Shown here: positions 37,291 to 49,560 of the stretch, piece by piece
How the letters are laid out: each line of letters starts with the position of its first letter
Position numbering within the stretch: the stretch's first letter is position 1
Origin: Anticarsia gemmatalis
Taxonomy: Eukaryota; Arthropoda; Insecta; Lepidoptera; Erebidae
Assembly: GCF_050436995.1 (NCBI RefSeq)
Contig: NC_134758.1
Span: forward strand, 12,759,597-12,823,596
Length of the DNA stretch: 64,000 nucleotides
Direction of reading: 5' to 3'
The notes under the pieces: model-generated
What the model was told of the DNA's origin: nothing
Databases searched by the model: none
Seen by the model: the letters and a program-made list of their open reading frames with translations, nothing else
Position numbers and translations under genes: made by a program

Positions 37291-38705
37291 GCCGGGGCTC
37301 CGGGAGAAATGCCGAGCACAGCCGGAAACGACCGAGTCCGCTTCATTTTAACGGCGGATTGGAAAAAATACAAGAGCTGCAGCATTGAGAGCTGAGTACG
37401 GACACAGTTCGCCGGAGATTGTGATTACACAGCGACACTCGCGCTGCATCCTAATGGAGCGCGCGCCACTGATCCTTATCCTACTGCTGATTCATTAAAA
37501 CTGTCGCAGGAAACTTGTCCAAATAACCACAAAAAATAAAACTACATACATCCTAGAACACAGATATGGTACTCATCGGTAGTGGTGGCACAGCTGAATT
37601 ATAATCGTGAATCCAGCCATTGTGTAACATTTACATATATGAGGAAAAATTAAACAAATACTAGATTTATTTAGCGTTTTGTTGTTGACGGTACATAGTT
37701 GGAATGTGTTGTGTGGCAGGACTGGCAGGACGTGGCGGTAGTCGCGCGACACGTGCGATAACACGCGCCGTGACGCGACACTCGGCGGCCGCGCGCCGAC
37801 AATCGCCCCGCGTACCGTCCTCCACCGTCCTGTATCGCCGCCGCCGCGCTCGTGATAACGTCCACAATGACTCGCTTTGTACTCGCATATCAAATCGCTT
37901 TTGTTCACAACCGTACTTAGTTGGAGCCTTCCTAAGAGTCCGCTACCCTGACGTCATAACTACCCACTCGTTCAGATATTTTATGTCGAGAGTATTTCAG
38001 AGGAGTTTCCACGCAATAAACGTCAAAAAAGTAACAAATTAAATTGGGGGTTGTTTTAAAGTTGTCAAAGTTAAGAAGCTGTTGCGTAACATGATTATTT
38101 CAATATTGTCAACAATTCGTCGCGGAACCAGGAACACAGCTATATATAAAACAGTAGATCCATTGAGCGTCGTCACAATAGATTTTAAGTCGGTTCTTTT
38201 CTTTTTGTCCCTCATTAGGCAAAAAGATATTGATTAGATACTTCTCGTTTCTTTGTTATAATCTCTCCGAGTTTCGTCCATTGCTTACGCTCTGATGATT
38301 ATTTCACTTGGAAATTTAACTAATTCTAAAATGTCTTACAATTTCATTTTTTGCTCGAAGCGACGACGTCGGCTGGTTTTCCGTCTTTTACTAATTCATA
38401 AAGTTAGGTGCCTACTAATGGCGTTAGAATTCTAGATTCTCTTTTTGAGACCATTTCTTGAATTATTTTGCGATATTATACCATTTCCAGAAATAAATTG
38501 TATACCTTACAATATCTCTCTTCAAACTAAAGCTCCTTTAGTAAAAATGTAGCTCAAGATATGCAGATTACAATATTGGCATAAGTTAAACAACGTAACA
38601 ATACGTGGATACATGACTATCGGCTGATATGGTCAGTGTGTACGACGACATATTTGTTTTGGTCGTAGCACACATGTTACAGACGTGAGGTGAAGTCGTG
38701 TATTG
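37291..38705. other. Non-coding, no gene recognised
   Basis: Unique DNA with GC-rich 37730-37850 and a perfect TGACGTCA at 37949-37956. Overlapping frames on both strands (64-112 codons) there are Arg-rich and have no domain. Confidence 0.5.
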
Positions 38706-38707
38706 AA

Positions 38708-38770
38708 GTAGCGAGTAGCGAGTGAGCCGGAGTGAGTCGGAGTGAGTCGGAGTCAGCGGGAGTCAGTGAG
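38708..38770 (+). repeat. 10-bp-period minisatellite (agtgagtcgg)
   Basis: Five 10-bp units from 38721 in exact register (agtgagccgg, agtgagtcgg twice, agtcagcggg, agtcagtgag), preceded by a gtagcga doublet. It shares its core with 27131-27192. Confidence 0.85.
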
Positions 38771-39687
38771 CCGCACGCGTTGTGGCACGCGGCCCCCCGC
38801 CGTCCATTCAACGCAGTTCATTCGTATAAGTGCACTCGTACAAGTCGTGCTCCTGCTACATGTACAATATTTAAAATACCAAGTTGGCAAGCGTGAGCAG
38901 CGCACTGCGATCTCATGCATAACTTGTGTCCTCCGTGTAGTCTGTGTACTCTCCCGGCGGAGCTCGCTGCATTTGTATCATATAAAAGCACTACGAACTG
39001 ACGTCAAATCACTCCCAAATGTAGGGGTTTTTTCCGAGCGGCGGCAAATTATAACGTCCACATTATGTCGCGCGCTTTTGTCGCCGACAGCTGTACTTTA
39101 ATAAACAGCGGATACGCACCCATTGTGCACCTTCGCCGTGTGGTTTGTACGAACAAGCGCGGAGCCGAGCGCACCGTGCGCCCACCACCGCCTTATTGTA
39201 ACGTTCATAGAGTCGAGTTTCCGTTGTGCGAGGCTCGCGGTGTTGTCGTCACAATGGGAGCGGGACAACAGGCCGCGGCACAAGTTTTAATTAATCCGCG
39301 TGAAGCGAGCGCGACTGATCCCCCCCCCCCTGCACGCCTCGCCCCCTCACCTCGCTTCACCTCGCCTGTAGCGCTCACCTCGACGAAACGACCGCGTTTT
39401 TTTAGCGTGTGACGAATGGAAGCTGACTGTCCAACTAATTGTTGAACTGAATTTTGTTAACTCAATTTTCAATTTTGACTAAAAGCTGAAAGTAGCCTCG
39501 CGTGAAATAAACAACTGCTCTACAAACCTACCATGAAAATGAAAACTACCATGAAAATTAAATCTTCAAAAAAAAAGTGCAATATGTGCTGATATGTTAC
39601 ACACTCAGTATAACACCTCAAAGTTCAGACACTGGACAGAAGCTATGTTCAGACTAATATTTACGAAGCCGACTTAGCACAAGGTGA
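38771..39687. other. Non-coding, no gene recognised
   Basis: Unique DNA; a perfect TGACGTCA lies at 38999-39006. About 39040-39300 is open in several frames (up to 119 codons) but shows no recognisable protein; it could be an enhancer-like block. Confidence 0.5.
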
Positions 39688-39695
39688 GAACGTCT
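39688..39695. repeat. Left target-site duplication of foldback element
   Basis: GAACGTCT is repeated at 41333-41340 next to the right terminus. One base is shared with the terminal repeat, so the duplication is 7 or 8 bp. Confidence 0.75.
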
Positions 39696-41333
39696 CATGT
39701 CCGTATACCCAGCAGGGCCCTTCGTCTGATTCGATTGAATACTAAAGTTTCACTTAGGTAATATTTTATACCTTCCGAATAGTGTAAGTAAAATAATTGT
39801 ACCTCAACAGTTATGCGAGAAAATTGAATTAATTTCCAGCAGGGCCCTCCGTGGTTTGAAGGTCTTCAGACCTGTAGTGTGTGTGCCTGTATAGCGGTGC
39901 ATTAGTACCTTTAGATTATCTTCGTTTTCTTGAAAAAAAGTTATTAGTTTATAAGAAATATACCTACAAAATGTTTATAATGCCAGCAGGGCCCTTTTTT
40001 GTTTTGGGGGTTTCAGTCCAAACAATCATATTTCCTAGCAGCATTCTATTTGTACTTTTCAAAAAACTTATCGCTTAATTCAAATAATGAATAATAATAA
40101 GTAAATAAATCAGATAAAAAAAATCTAAAAAAATAAAATTACTCTGATATCTAAAGATGGCTATACTTATTATTTGATTATTTATGTGATGCGACCAATG
40201 AAATAAAAATCAGTTTGTATGTTATACTAGCTGTTGCCAGCGACTCCACCCGCGTGGTCAAATGAATGAGAGGTTTTACCGCGGTAAAAAGTAGCCTATG
40301 TCACTCTCCAGTCTCATAAATCTCCAAAATCATAATTACCATAACATCGCATATACTTATTGTTGTATTATTTATGTGATGCAAGCAATTAAATAAAAAT
40401 CAGTTCGTATGTTATATCAGGTACGTATATTAATATCTTCGAAAAAAGTACCTACTCAATGATGAATTACAACAACAAATAAGTGTGATTGACAAAAATC
40501 AATAATAGTTGTAGCAATAGGAATTCCCAATCAAACGTTGTTCAGTGTGGGTTAATAAAGTTCCTAGTAGGAAAATTTACAGTAGGTAAGTATAAAAAAC
40601 ATTAAACATTATTAAACATTGCATATTATAAATGCGAAAGTGTGTTTGTTTATGTATTATGTAGCGATGTTATGGTAATTATGATTTTTTTTATAGATAG
40701 ATAGTTAGGAGACTGGAGAGCGACATAGGCTACTTTTTACCGCGGTAAAACCTTTCATTCGTTTGACCACGCGGGTGGAGTCGCTGGCAACAGCTAGTAT
40801 AACATACAAACTGATTTTTATTTCATTGGTCGCATCACATAAATAATCAAATAATAAGTATAGCCATCTTTAGATATCAGAGTAATTTTATTTTTTTAGA
40901 TTTTTTTTATCTGATTTATTTACTTATTATTATTCATTATTTGAATTAAGCGATAAGTTTTTTGAAAAGTACAAATAGAATGCTGCTAGGAAATATGATT
41001 GTTTGGACTGAAACCCCCAAAACAAAAAAGGGCCCTGCTGGCATTATAAACATTTTGTAGGTATATTTCTTATAAACTAATAACTTAACTTTTTTTCAAG
41101 AAAACGAAGATAATCTAAAGGTACTAATGCACCGCTATACAGGCACATACACTACAGGTCTGAAGACCTTCAAACCACGGAGGGCCCTGCTGGAAATTAA
41201 TTCAATTTTCTCGCATAACTGTTGAGGTACAATTATTTTACTTACACTATTCGGAAGGTATAAAATATTACCTAAGTGAAACTTTAGTATTCAATCGAAT
41301 CAGACGAAGGGCCCTGCTGGGTATACGGACATG
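39696..41333. mobile_element. Foldback DNA transposon, ~1.64 kb
   Basis: Long terminal inverted repeats begin CATGTCCGTATACCC; left arm 39696-40350 and right arm 40664-41333 are about 655 and 670 bp, differing by a few substitutions and small indels (one 5-bp duplication in the right arm). Each arm carries AGCAGGGCCC three times (39711, 39838, 39985; mirrored at 41030, 41182, 41309). The inner arm parts have the lepidopteran motifs 'cccgcgtgg' and 'accgcggtaaaa'. No transposase frame is present, so it is non-autonomous. The 7-8-bp duplication and CATG end fit the hAT or P superfamilies; assignment is open. Confidence 0.85.
40351..40663. other. Central spacer of the foldback element
   Basis: Non-coding. 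It holds a second, diverged copy (40358-40422) of the arm segment 40165-40232, with 'ttatttatgtgatgc' in both. It also holds 'ataaatgcgaaagtgtgtt', which resembles the start of lepidopteran Helitrons. Confidence 0.6.
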
Positions 41334-41396
41334 AACGTCTCATGATTAATACATTGTCTCTATAATTTAATCAAGGCGAGAGTCATCCAGCCACTG

Positions 41397-41540
41397 TGAC
41401 GTCATCACGTCGGCATGATTAAGACGCGGCGAGACGTGGTGTCAGTGGTGTGATCCGATCAGCCGCCGGTCACCACCTCATCGTTCATCACCCGCGACAC
41501 TGGACACCTGCATTGAATGACGGAGCGTGACCAGGTGAGT
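41397..41540 (+). promoter_or_regulatory. Exon-like segment with CRE, ATG and donor (speculative)
   Basis: A perfect TGACGTCA at 41397-41404 lies about 45 bp before a TCAGTG initiator-like sequence (41442-41447). A GC-mixed leader follows, then ATG at 41517 opening six codons (M-T-E-R-D-Q) to CAG|GTGAGT at 41534/41535. The layout would suit a first exon. The Kozak context is weak and nothing shows the downstream exon. It lies just beside a transposon. Confidence 0.15.
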
Positions 41541-42940
41541 CCGGGTGACACACGAGGAGGAGGCAAACAGCAGCCCACTTACAACAACTACGCGACTGCG
41601 AGAAACTAGTCTCACAATACGAGCTAGATGAGAATTACTGACAAAATATTTTTTTAGATTTTGAGTTTATTTTAAAGATAGATTCGTAACACTCAATTTG
41701 AGTTACATTTGCACTTGCAAGCACTTGGTTTATTCTGGGAGTCACTTACTAGCAAAAACTATAAAAGGTAGCAGATGATTATAATCAGCTCATCCGTATA
41801 ATAGAAAGTATTCAAAAAAAGGTATTGAATGTTAGCTAACAGATGCTAGATGTTGTATTGGTTCCATAATGTTGAATTACTATTCTGCTCAATCAATCAA
41901 GTCGAGAAATTATTCGTTAAGTGGTCAAAGTGCACGCGTGCGTTGACGCTGAGAGGCGTGGAGCGGCGGCGGGTGTCGGCAGCGCGAGGTGAATCAGACA
42001 ATTATCTCAGCAAACATCCCCCCGCGCGCACCGCGCCCCCGCCTCGCCCCCGCCTCGCCCCGCACACACTCCGCTTCACTAATTTATAATTCAGTCGTGG
42101 GCCGCCCCCGCCCCCCGCGCGCCGCTCGCCCCTCGCCCCGGGCCCAGCGGCCGACTGACAGCCGCTCTATTTGCGACTAACTAACAGAGCAAACGATGAC
42201 GTACAAGTTGGTCCGCCGGCACCGCCAGCACCGCCGCGCCGCCACCGACCATCTAACTCACTGTAATTTACACAGCTAATCTAATATTGCAATCAATTTA
42301 GTCGGTGTCTATCGAGAATATTGGAGAGCGGCTATATTCACAAATCTGGGGCGAGTGGTCGCTCCGTGCTCTACTCCTATGTATTATGTATGAGAGAGCG
42401 CCGTAAGTCATTCGACGTTCTTATCGTATTGGGGCTGGTCCACGATCAGGCCGCGCTCGGTCTCGATACCGTCGATCAATCATACCGAACAAAACGTTTC
42501 ATAAACAATGCCACGACAATGTGTCTCCTACATATGTTTACAAATAGGAGTACTTGCTCCAAGTACTCTTTATTATTCTAAATGCTCATGAGTTAAGCCA
42601 GTGATTCTCGGACAAGTAGAGAAAACCGAGAGGTTTTATGACCGCTTCCGAGTCAGTATGCACTTTGACAAGGACGCGTATATAATAAAATAAATTGCAA
42701 CACAATTACAGTAACTGAAACTGAATAGGAACTGAAAGGAAGTCGTATTTTTAACTCGTTTAACAGTGGTTTATAATCAAAATGGATCAGTGCCTCCCAA
42801 TAAATACGCGTAAAGAGTTTTAAAGTTATTTTTAGTTGTGAATGTCAAGATAGTGTAGATGTGGTAGTAGGTTTTCATTGTCGTTTCCTAAAATTACATT
42901 TCATTTTAAGCAACTACTCATGGACGCATTCAATACGTAT
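41541..42940. other. Non-coding, no gene recognised
   Basis: AT-rich DNA with a GC-rich, C-run patch at 42015-42160 whose frames (79 and 63 codons, Pro/Arg-rich) are low complexity, and a gccaccgcc patch at 42210-42250. Confidence 0.5.
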
Positions 42941-42944
42941 ACAT

Positions 42945-42946
<2 letters not shown>

Positions 42947-43006
<60 letters not shown>
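42947..43006. repeat. TG microsatellite, (TG)30
   Basis: Sixty bases of uninterrupted TG; likely highly polymorphic. Confidence 0.97.
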
Positions 43007-43008
<2 letters not shown>

Positions 43009-43955
43009 TTGAAGCAATATCTTTGAGTGGTGGTGTATCCGGTGGTGGTGACGGACGCCGCCTGCAGTACCATGCAGTGTCGTGCAGTACAGTGCAGTAC
43101 CGTTAGACGCCAGACCGGAACACAGCGCGTCTTCGAATGAATACGCCGCCGGCAGCGAGGCTGGACAGTGCACTACTCAGTATGAGCTGTACACCTCGCT
43201 GTCTATGCGATGTGTACGTCGCCCATGTACGGTGCACGGCAGAGTTACCTGCCGGAGAGTAATGCCTCAATGAGATGCATTGTTAGAGGCACGTCATGTT
43301 ATATTAGGAAATATTATTAATCGATGGTTACTGTTTTAAACACTTATGTTTCAATTTCTTGTAAAAATGTTGATAAATTTGCTAACGGCGCGTGTTACTG
43401 CCTTGTACGACGATGTACGGAGATGTGCGGAGATATGCAATGAGCTCAACTAGGAGTGAGCACACAACGCGTGATGTGAGTGACGTCACATGACGTCACA
43501 CGAGGCAAGTGACGCGCCTCCTCCATCATCTAACGAGGGATCATTTGTACGTCACCGTTTACTTGATCATTATTCGTGCCTCATATTGTTAAACAATGCT
43601 GTTATGAAACTGACGGACGACGGAGACATTTAACCAAATCAGAATGAACATCCTATTCTCAAAACAGCGAGATAAAGGAAGGCTTAGTTCTTCTAAATAA
43701 TAAACAGTAAAAACAATCTGTCTGTCACATTTATTTTAAACTAAGTACTGTAGTACTACATTCACTTGTATTTCAATAACCGTAGTTGTTCAGATAGTAG
43801 GCAATAAGCAAGGAAGTAAGTCGTCATTAGAGGCGGTATCGCGTGCAGGACGAGCAGGTATCGTCGACAGTTAGCCGATGTAACGATAATAGCAGCGGAG
43901 TGCAGTTGCAGTAACGATATCATTTGTTAGAACGGATGAACGGACACGAGACTGC
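43007..43955. other. Non-coding; TGACGTCA pair inside
   Basis: A degenerate gcagtaccgt/gtgcagt repeat lies at about 43060-43105. No gene recognised. Confidence 0.5.
43481..43498. promoter_or_regulatory. Two TGACGTCA (CRE) palindromes 10 bp apart
   Basis: Perfect CREB/ATF palindromes at 43481-43488 and 43491-43498, so both face the same side of the helix. Function is inferred only. Confidence 0.4.
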
Positions 43956-43956
43956 A

Positions 43957-43997
43957 CTGTGTGTGCGTGTGTGTGCGTGTGTGCGTGTGTGCGTGTA
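43957..43997. repeat. GTGTGC microsatellite
   Basis: TG repeat with regular C interruptions (gtgtgcgt). Confidence 0.85.
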
Positions 43998-46900
43998 GGG
44001 CGAGCGGGTGAAACTGGACTAACGATATTATCAAATGCGTGTGTTGATCTGTCGTCGCCGCGGATACACTTGCTGTGTACATTATTATTATATCTTCTAG
44101 TTATAGTAATAGTTAGTATTTCTTTCGATAGGAACTGTAGCCTTGGCTCGCTGACATTGAGCCACTTAATTTTGTTTTCTTGTTCTGTTCGGCTAATTTA
44201 AAAACAAGTTTAATATTTGGAAATCTATCTATGTCAGTGTAGTAACTTCTGCTTTACGTTAGTTCTATTGATCAAGCTATGTGATACAATTTTCAGAACG
44301 TAACGTTCGTTGCCTTCTCTACATACTCGTCTCATATAATTCGTACATACAATACATCTTTTATATAATCTAATCTTACGTGAACGTACATATACACATA
44401 CATGGACATATATCTGAGCTTACATGTTGCAGTAAAGTTATTACGTAGAGGAGTTTCTTTGTGAGGGACCTAGGAGAAAGTAATCAATGAGGAGCGGCGA
44501 GAGGGCGCGTAATTGGCGCGGGATGCACGCCGACCGGCGGCGGCGGTGCGGTGGCGGGGCGGCTGCGGGGCGGCTGCGGCTTTAAATTAAAACGTGTTAT
44601 TATAAAACGTCGGCGGCAGCAGAGATACAAAAGAGTGTTTTCTGCCGCCGCGCGACGTCGCTGATATTGATCTCTACTTACAATACTGATAACACAACCC
44701 GACAAAACGTTTATTTAAGACGTAGCTATCTTGTATTGTTGTTACTCGTTACTCGCACAATACTGTAGCAGTCATTGTAACTTCTCTAGTTAGCCATATT
44801 ACTGTAAACGTGTATGGTGTTGTCAATCATGATAGTACGTACAAACCAAATTGCAAGGGTAACTTAAATATAAAAACATTGAACGTTATTATTCAATGAA
44901 ACATCATATTAATACGTAGAGAGGCGGTTCAGCTTGTTCTGATAATGATGTACAACACACTGGCGTTGTTTCAGTCCCGGCACAGTTTACTAAACAGCGC
45001 ACAAAACTACAAGCACTGAACATTGTACTGACTGTACACTGTATGTGCTCGTACCGTATGTAGTTATGTACTGTGTGTTGTATAGTATTGTATAGCTACA
45101 TACATAGGAACAAGGTACGCGGGCTTGTATTTACCGTGTGCTTAGCTTGTAGCAGCGCGCCGCCGCCGCCGCCGCCGTCGGCTATGTGCCTACGTTTTCT
45201 ATATTCATATCTACACTAACTATTTCTACGAACTTCACAGTCCTTATATTTGTTGAACTGTAGAAATATCAATTTGAGTTCTAGCTATTGTTTCTCCTGA
45301 GCAAATTGTGAAAATTAAATAACAGTTTTATAACAAAATCTTTAGTATAACCATATATGTACATATATGTACATTGTACCTACTTGTGAACATCATAGCT
45401 GTATCTCTCTATTTGTTATCTTCTCTTTCTTTCGTTTTTAATGTGATGCCATAATATTACTGATAAATGGTAAAAGAATGTGAATCTTTATTTCAATCTA
45501 ATTAACATTTATTTCCATGAAGGTAATCAGAGACGAAAATCGCCATAAACGTTTTCCATAGGAGAAATCCTCACTGCGGACAGAAAACTTTCTTCCACTG
45601 CTGACGTTTGCCAAATGACATAGCGTGTTGTTATAGTGGTATAAGTCATGTCCCGCGGCGTCACTCGCCCCTGCGTGTTGTTTTAGGAGCAGATTAACAC
45701 CCGCGGTGTCAGCCCCGCTTGCTCTCATAACACCAGCGTGACGCTCCACGCTCCACGCAAACATCGCTCTCTACTTCATCTTACACTAATTGTACACTTC
45801 GCACAACTTATCTATTGTTGGAGCTCCATTATATAATGTTTACAAATGGACCAAGTTCAAAATGGAATTATACGGAAAATTGTACGAGTAATTGCAGCTG
45901 TTAGCCGAATTGTAAACCTAATTTAACAGATACCGTTGCGACAGACGATACATATGACGGACAATACAATTCCATTACGATAGTAGACTATGACAATTCA
46001 ATTGTTCATATCAGTGATTAAATAGTTACATAAAGTCGACACGACTGAAGTAGGTGAAGGCTTAGTTCCATAATTGCACACCTGACGAGCATACACGATC
46101 ACACGCAAACACACACGAACACATACGATCGTACGCGGACTTACGCGAACGAAGCGAACTAATTGTGAGCGAGTGTAATTGATCACGTGTGGCAGGCGAC
46201 GCCGCGGCACCGCGCTAGCTGCACCACATTATTATACAGAGAACAGAACACTTACATTTACATGTTATGTAATTCCATAACTGATGCTGCACGCTGCACC
46301 CAACCATATCATGTAGTGATGTAATACTTGGAACCTATCTTATTGACGAACACCTCGACGTCTTTCACAGTAGTTATGAGATCACTACGTGTACATATTG
46401 TTATGATACAAACACTAGTGATATTAATACTTACTATCTTGTTATTTTAAGTCATACCTCACATCTTGTTTTACTAAATGTAATGTTGTTTTACGCATCC
46501 TTGTACAAAGTGGGACCACAATCAAAAGATTAATCCCGTAGAACTCGTCATAGCACCCATTATGTAGATTATCGGATTATAAACACGTTAGTAATACCAT
46601 AAAACACGGCAATTTATTTATGTAAGTTAAAGTACGATGCGTAAGTTGTTGTTGGAGTAGATCACTAATATGTCACGTGTGTAAGTACTCATGTCGTTAC
46701 GGGATCTGTTTCATGTAGTTCGTGCGACGCACACCATGTTGTTAACATCGCCGCGACTTTTACCAAACATTATGTGCTTCAGGTCGTTCAGGTTAAACGT
46801 ACGAACATACACACACACACACACTGACACAGTGAGCACGGCTAGACGTAATAAATACTAGTTAGTGAAAGAACATCTTGTGAACAATTTATTGATGTAA

Positions 46901-47563
46901 ACATTTGAAGAAACTTGTATACGAAGTTAGATAACGAGGTTAATGAGAGCTTCTGAGAAAGTGTTCATGTACGTGAAAAGCTAGAAAAATACGTGTGTGC
47001 CTTACTTACACGTAACGACATGACGAGATAGTATTTATGTTAATTGTATTACTGTATATGTATTAAAACAATTAAAACTTACGCACAATATACACAGATC
47101 CCTTTGAAAAAGTGGCGGTACACAGGTGTGTGACAGACGAATATTTCAAGTGGGTAATGTGTGATGAACAATAGGCGGTACATTTACGAGCCGTTTGTTC
47201 CGGAGAAGTGCTGAGAGACAATTAAACAAGGCGGCTCCTTCATTGTGTCGCGTGCGCTGATACTGCCCGTGAGCATACACTGTGTACATACATGTACATA
47301 CGCGACACTTGATACATACTCTGTGACGACGACGACTGACAGCTGACAGACATACTCGTATGACTTAACATATTCTATCACATCAACAGACTTTTGTGTG
47401 TATATTGTTTGGTGTTAGTTATAAAGGTGTGATCTCGTTTCGTCCTTTGCTGTGCGATTATTCATCTTGATTTATTTAGGCTTAGTATTATATACTGATG
47501 CGGAGGCGAGGCATGTAATGTCTCGGCAATTCACAAAGCACTTGATACTACACATTCTTACCG
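43998..47563. other. Long non-coding stretch, no gene recognised
   Basis: About 3.5 kb. GC-rich 44500-44580 (ggcggctgcgggg repeats) and a (CCG)n run at 45158-45178. CA-rich runs lie at 46091-46130 and 46805-46830. A palindromic tatatgtacatata is at about 45354-45372. No transposon, exon or RNA gene recognised. Confidence 0.5.
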
Positions 47564-47566
47564 ATA

Positions 47567-47849
47567 GGGCGCGTTCCCACTGTGTCGTGACGACAGATAA
47601 TCGTGTAGTTTTAAGTGTCGTGGCTTATATGTTTAAATGCAGGTGTTCACATATAGAACGACACGACTTACTGTCGTCTACGACATTTTTGCAGTGACGA
47701 CAGATTATCGTGACAGTGGGGACAGCTAGAGACGACAGTCACTAAACAATAAAATTTTTTGACAACAAACAATCGTTATAATGGGAACAGCTAGAGACGA
47801 CAGTCGTCCAACGATAAGTTAGTCGCTACGACATAGTGAGAACGCGCCC
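47567..47849. mobile_element. MITE, PIF/Harbinger-like (283 bp)
   Basis: Terminal inverted repeats GGGCGCGTTCYCACTRTGTC of about 24 bp with two to three mismatches, flanked by ATA at 47564-47566 and 47850-47852. Inside, 'acagctagagacgacagtc' is directly repeated at 47722-47740 and 47787-47805, and 'gacgacagatwatcgtg' also occurs twice. The frame 47452-47697 across it is not a gene. A 3-bp AT duplication and GGG start fit Harbinger, but are not decisive. Confidence 0.75.
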
Positions 47850-47852
47850 ATA

Positions 47853-48860
47853 GGTATGTACATGTTATTTCTGCTGACTTTAGTGTAGACCTCATTCAAA
47901 GAAGGCTATTTGTTTAAGTATATAGAGTGGGTGCTTGATCGCTAACTTGAACTATCGTCTGTGCTCGGTACAAAAGGTCGCCGCCTACGTCTATTGTTAT
48001 GTTTAGATAAACCCCAAATACATCAACTAGCAAAACATATATTATTTGTTCCATTCATCGCTAGCGGCATCTCGCCTCGAACATTGAACCACACCGGCCA
48101 TGTTGCTGAACCTTTTGAGCACTTATACATGTATTTACCGTCATAAATACGAGAGGAATAGGGAATATACAAACAAGCCCAGTTGAATACCGCTCAATCA
48201 TTTTTTAAATTCATGTAAGATATCTTAATATTTCGTAAGAGGTCAGGCATGGCATATAGTCGCGTCACAGTTCTTATTCTGAAGTAATAGTGTTTTTTAT
48301 GCATTACTCACTTCTCAAGCAATCGTTTAAAACAACTGGTTGTAATACGTCACAAGTTGACCTCTCAATAAACTTTTGCTTCACTTCGCAACGCTTCGTG
48401 AGATCCTCGCGCGCGCAGCGGTGGAGAAGTACTTGTGCCTCATTACTCGACACTTGAACACTCCTCCACTCGAGTGACATTGAGTTTTTGTTAATGTTGG
48501 TGAGCACTTATGTCACAAGGAATTACACCCCAACATCGCTCACAATTCAACATCTATTTTACAATAACACAAATATAAATATAAAAGACATATCACCTAT
48601 ATACTCAGAGTTATTCTACGGTAACGTGTTGTAAGCATCATCTCTAACATCTAAAATATAATATTATCAATACTGGGTAAGTTTGGCTGCGGTGTCATCA
48701 CACAATCAGTAATATAACATGCTTGAGAAAATAATTCGAGACAAAAATAATACCGCGCGCTTACGAGACGACGATTTATTGAGGCGCGTCTGTCGCTGAT
48801 TAGATATCACAACAAATATATCTCGCCCAAGTCAAAAAGCGCGCACTCGCCTCCACCGAG
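47853..48860. other. Non-coding, no gene recognised
   Basis: AT-rich unique DNA; open frames of 61 and 67 codons without known motifs. Confidence 0.55.
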
Positions 48861-48861
48861 T

Positions 48862-48953
48862 GCTGAGCGCCGAGCGCCGAACTCCGAGCGCACGGCCGGG
48901 AGCCGAGCGCCGAGAGCCGAGAGCCGAGAGCCGAGAGCCGAGCGCACAGAGCG
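48862..48953 (+). repeat. 8-10-bp GC-rich minisatellite (gagagccg)
   Basis: Degenerate gagcgccg units turn into four perfect GAGAGCCG 8-mers at about 48908-48940. Confidence 0.8.
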
Positions 48954-48989
48954 TGAGCGTGCGCCCTCACTCCCCGCTCCGGGCGCGGC

Positions 48990-49390
48990 GTGATCTCGTG
49001 ACGCTCGCCACCAATATTTATTATCTTATACGAGTTTTTAGAGTTGTAGCGAATCTTTGGAGTCCCTCGAGCGAGCACATTGAGAGATTACAATTACATT
49101 ATTGTTGTTGAAAAGTATAATGGAGCGTAATTAACTCGATAACGCATCTGTACACAAGTCACAGAGCTCCCCCTGCTTTATGATTATTAACTTTACGAGC
49201 TTAATGAGATCACCAATTTAGCTCCACTGAAAAATTCATTATGTAACGTTACCGAGTTTGTTGAGTGGTTTTATAAACTTTGATAATACATGACGTTATT
49301 AGTACTTTGCGGGGTTTAATTAAATCAAACCCGCGCGTTTCATATCAAAAGTTAGAGCAATTACACGATTATATCAGAGAGCATCGTAGT
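48990..49390. other. Enhancer-like block rich in homeodomain motifs
   Basis: This AT-rich block holds many TAATTA, ATTAC/GTAAT, TTATTA and TTAATTAA motifs (near 49091, 49129, 49182, 49316) without tandem structure. Its composition contrasts with the GC-rich arrays on both sides. An enhancer or conserved element is inferred only. Confidence 0.3.
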
Positions 49391-49392
49391 TG

Positions 49393-49500
49393 CTACTTCG
49401 GGGTTTCGTAGCATTTCGTAGTCGATTGAACGTATCTTGGCGTCGGGGATGTGCTACGATGCAATCAGGCTACGACGCTAGGTCGCACGGCGCGACGAGC
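49393..49500. repeat. CGTAG/CTACG-rich cluster
   Basis: Cgtagcattt and cgtagtcgat in 10-bp tandem near 49406-49425, followed by ctacgatg and ctacgacg copies. Confidence 0.5.
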
Positions 49501-49560
49501 GGTCGGCGCTCATCTCGGATGCTGGCACGTTTGTTTGAGCGCGTGACGTAAGCGTGGCGG

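Noticed and set aside
41517..41534. Firm annotation of a coding exon
   Set aside because: Only six codons, weak start context and no downstream exon; kept only as a low-confidence observation.
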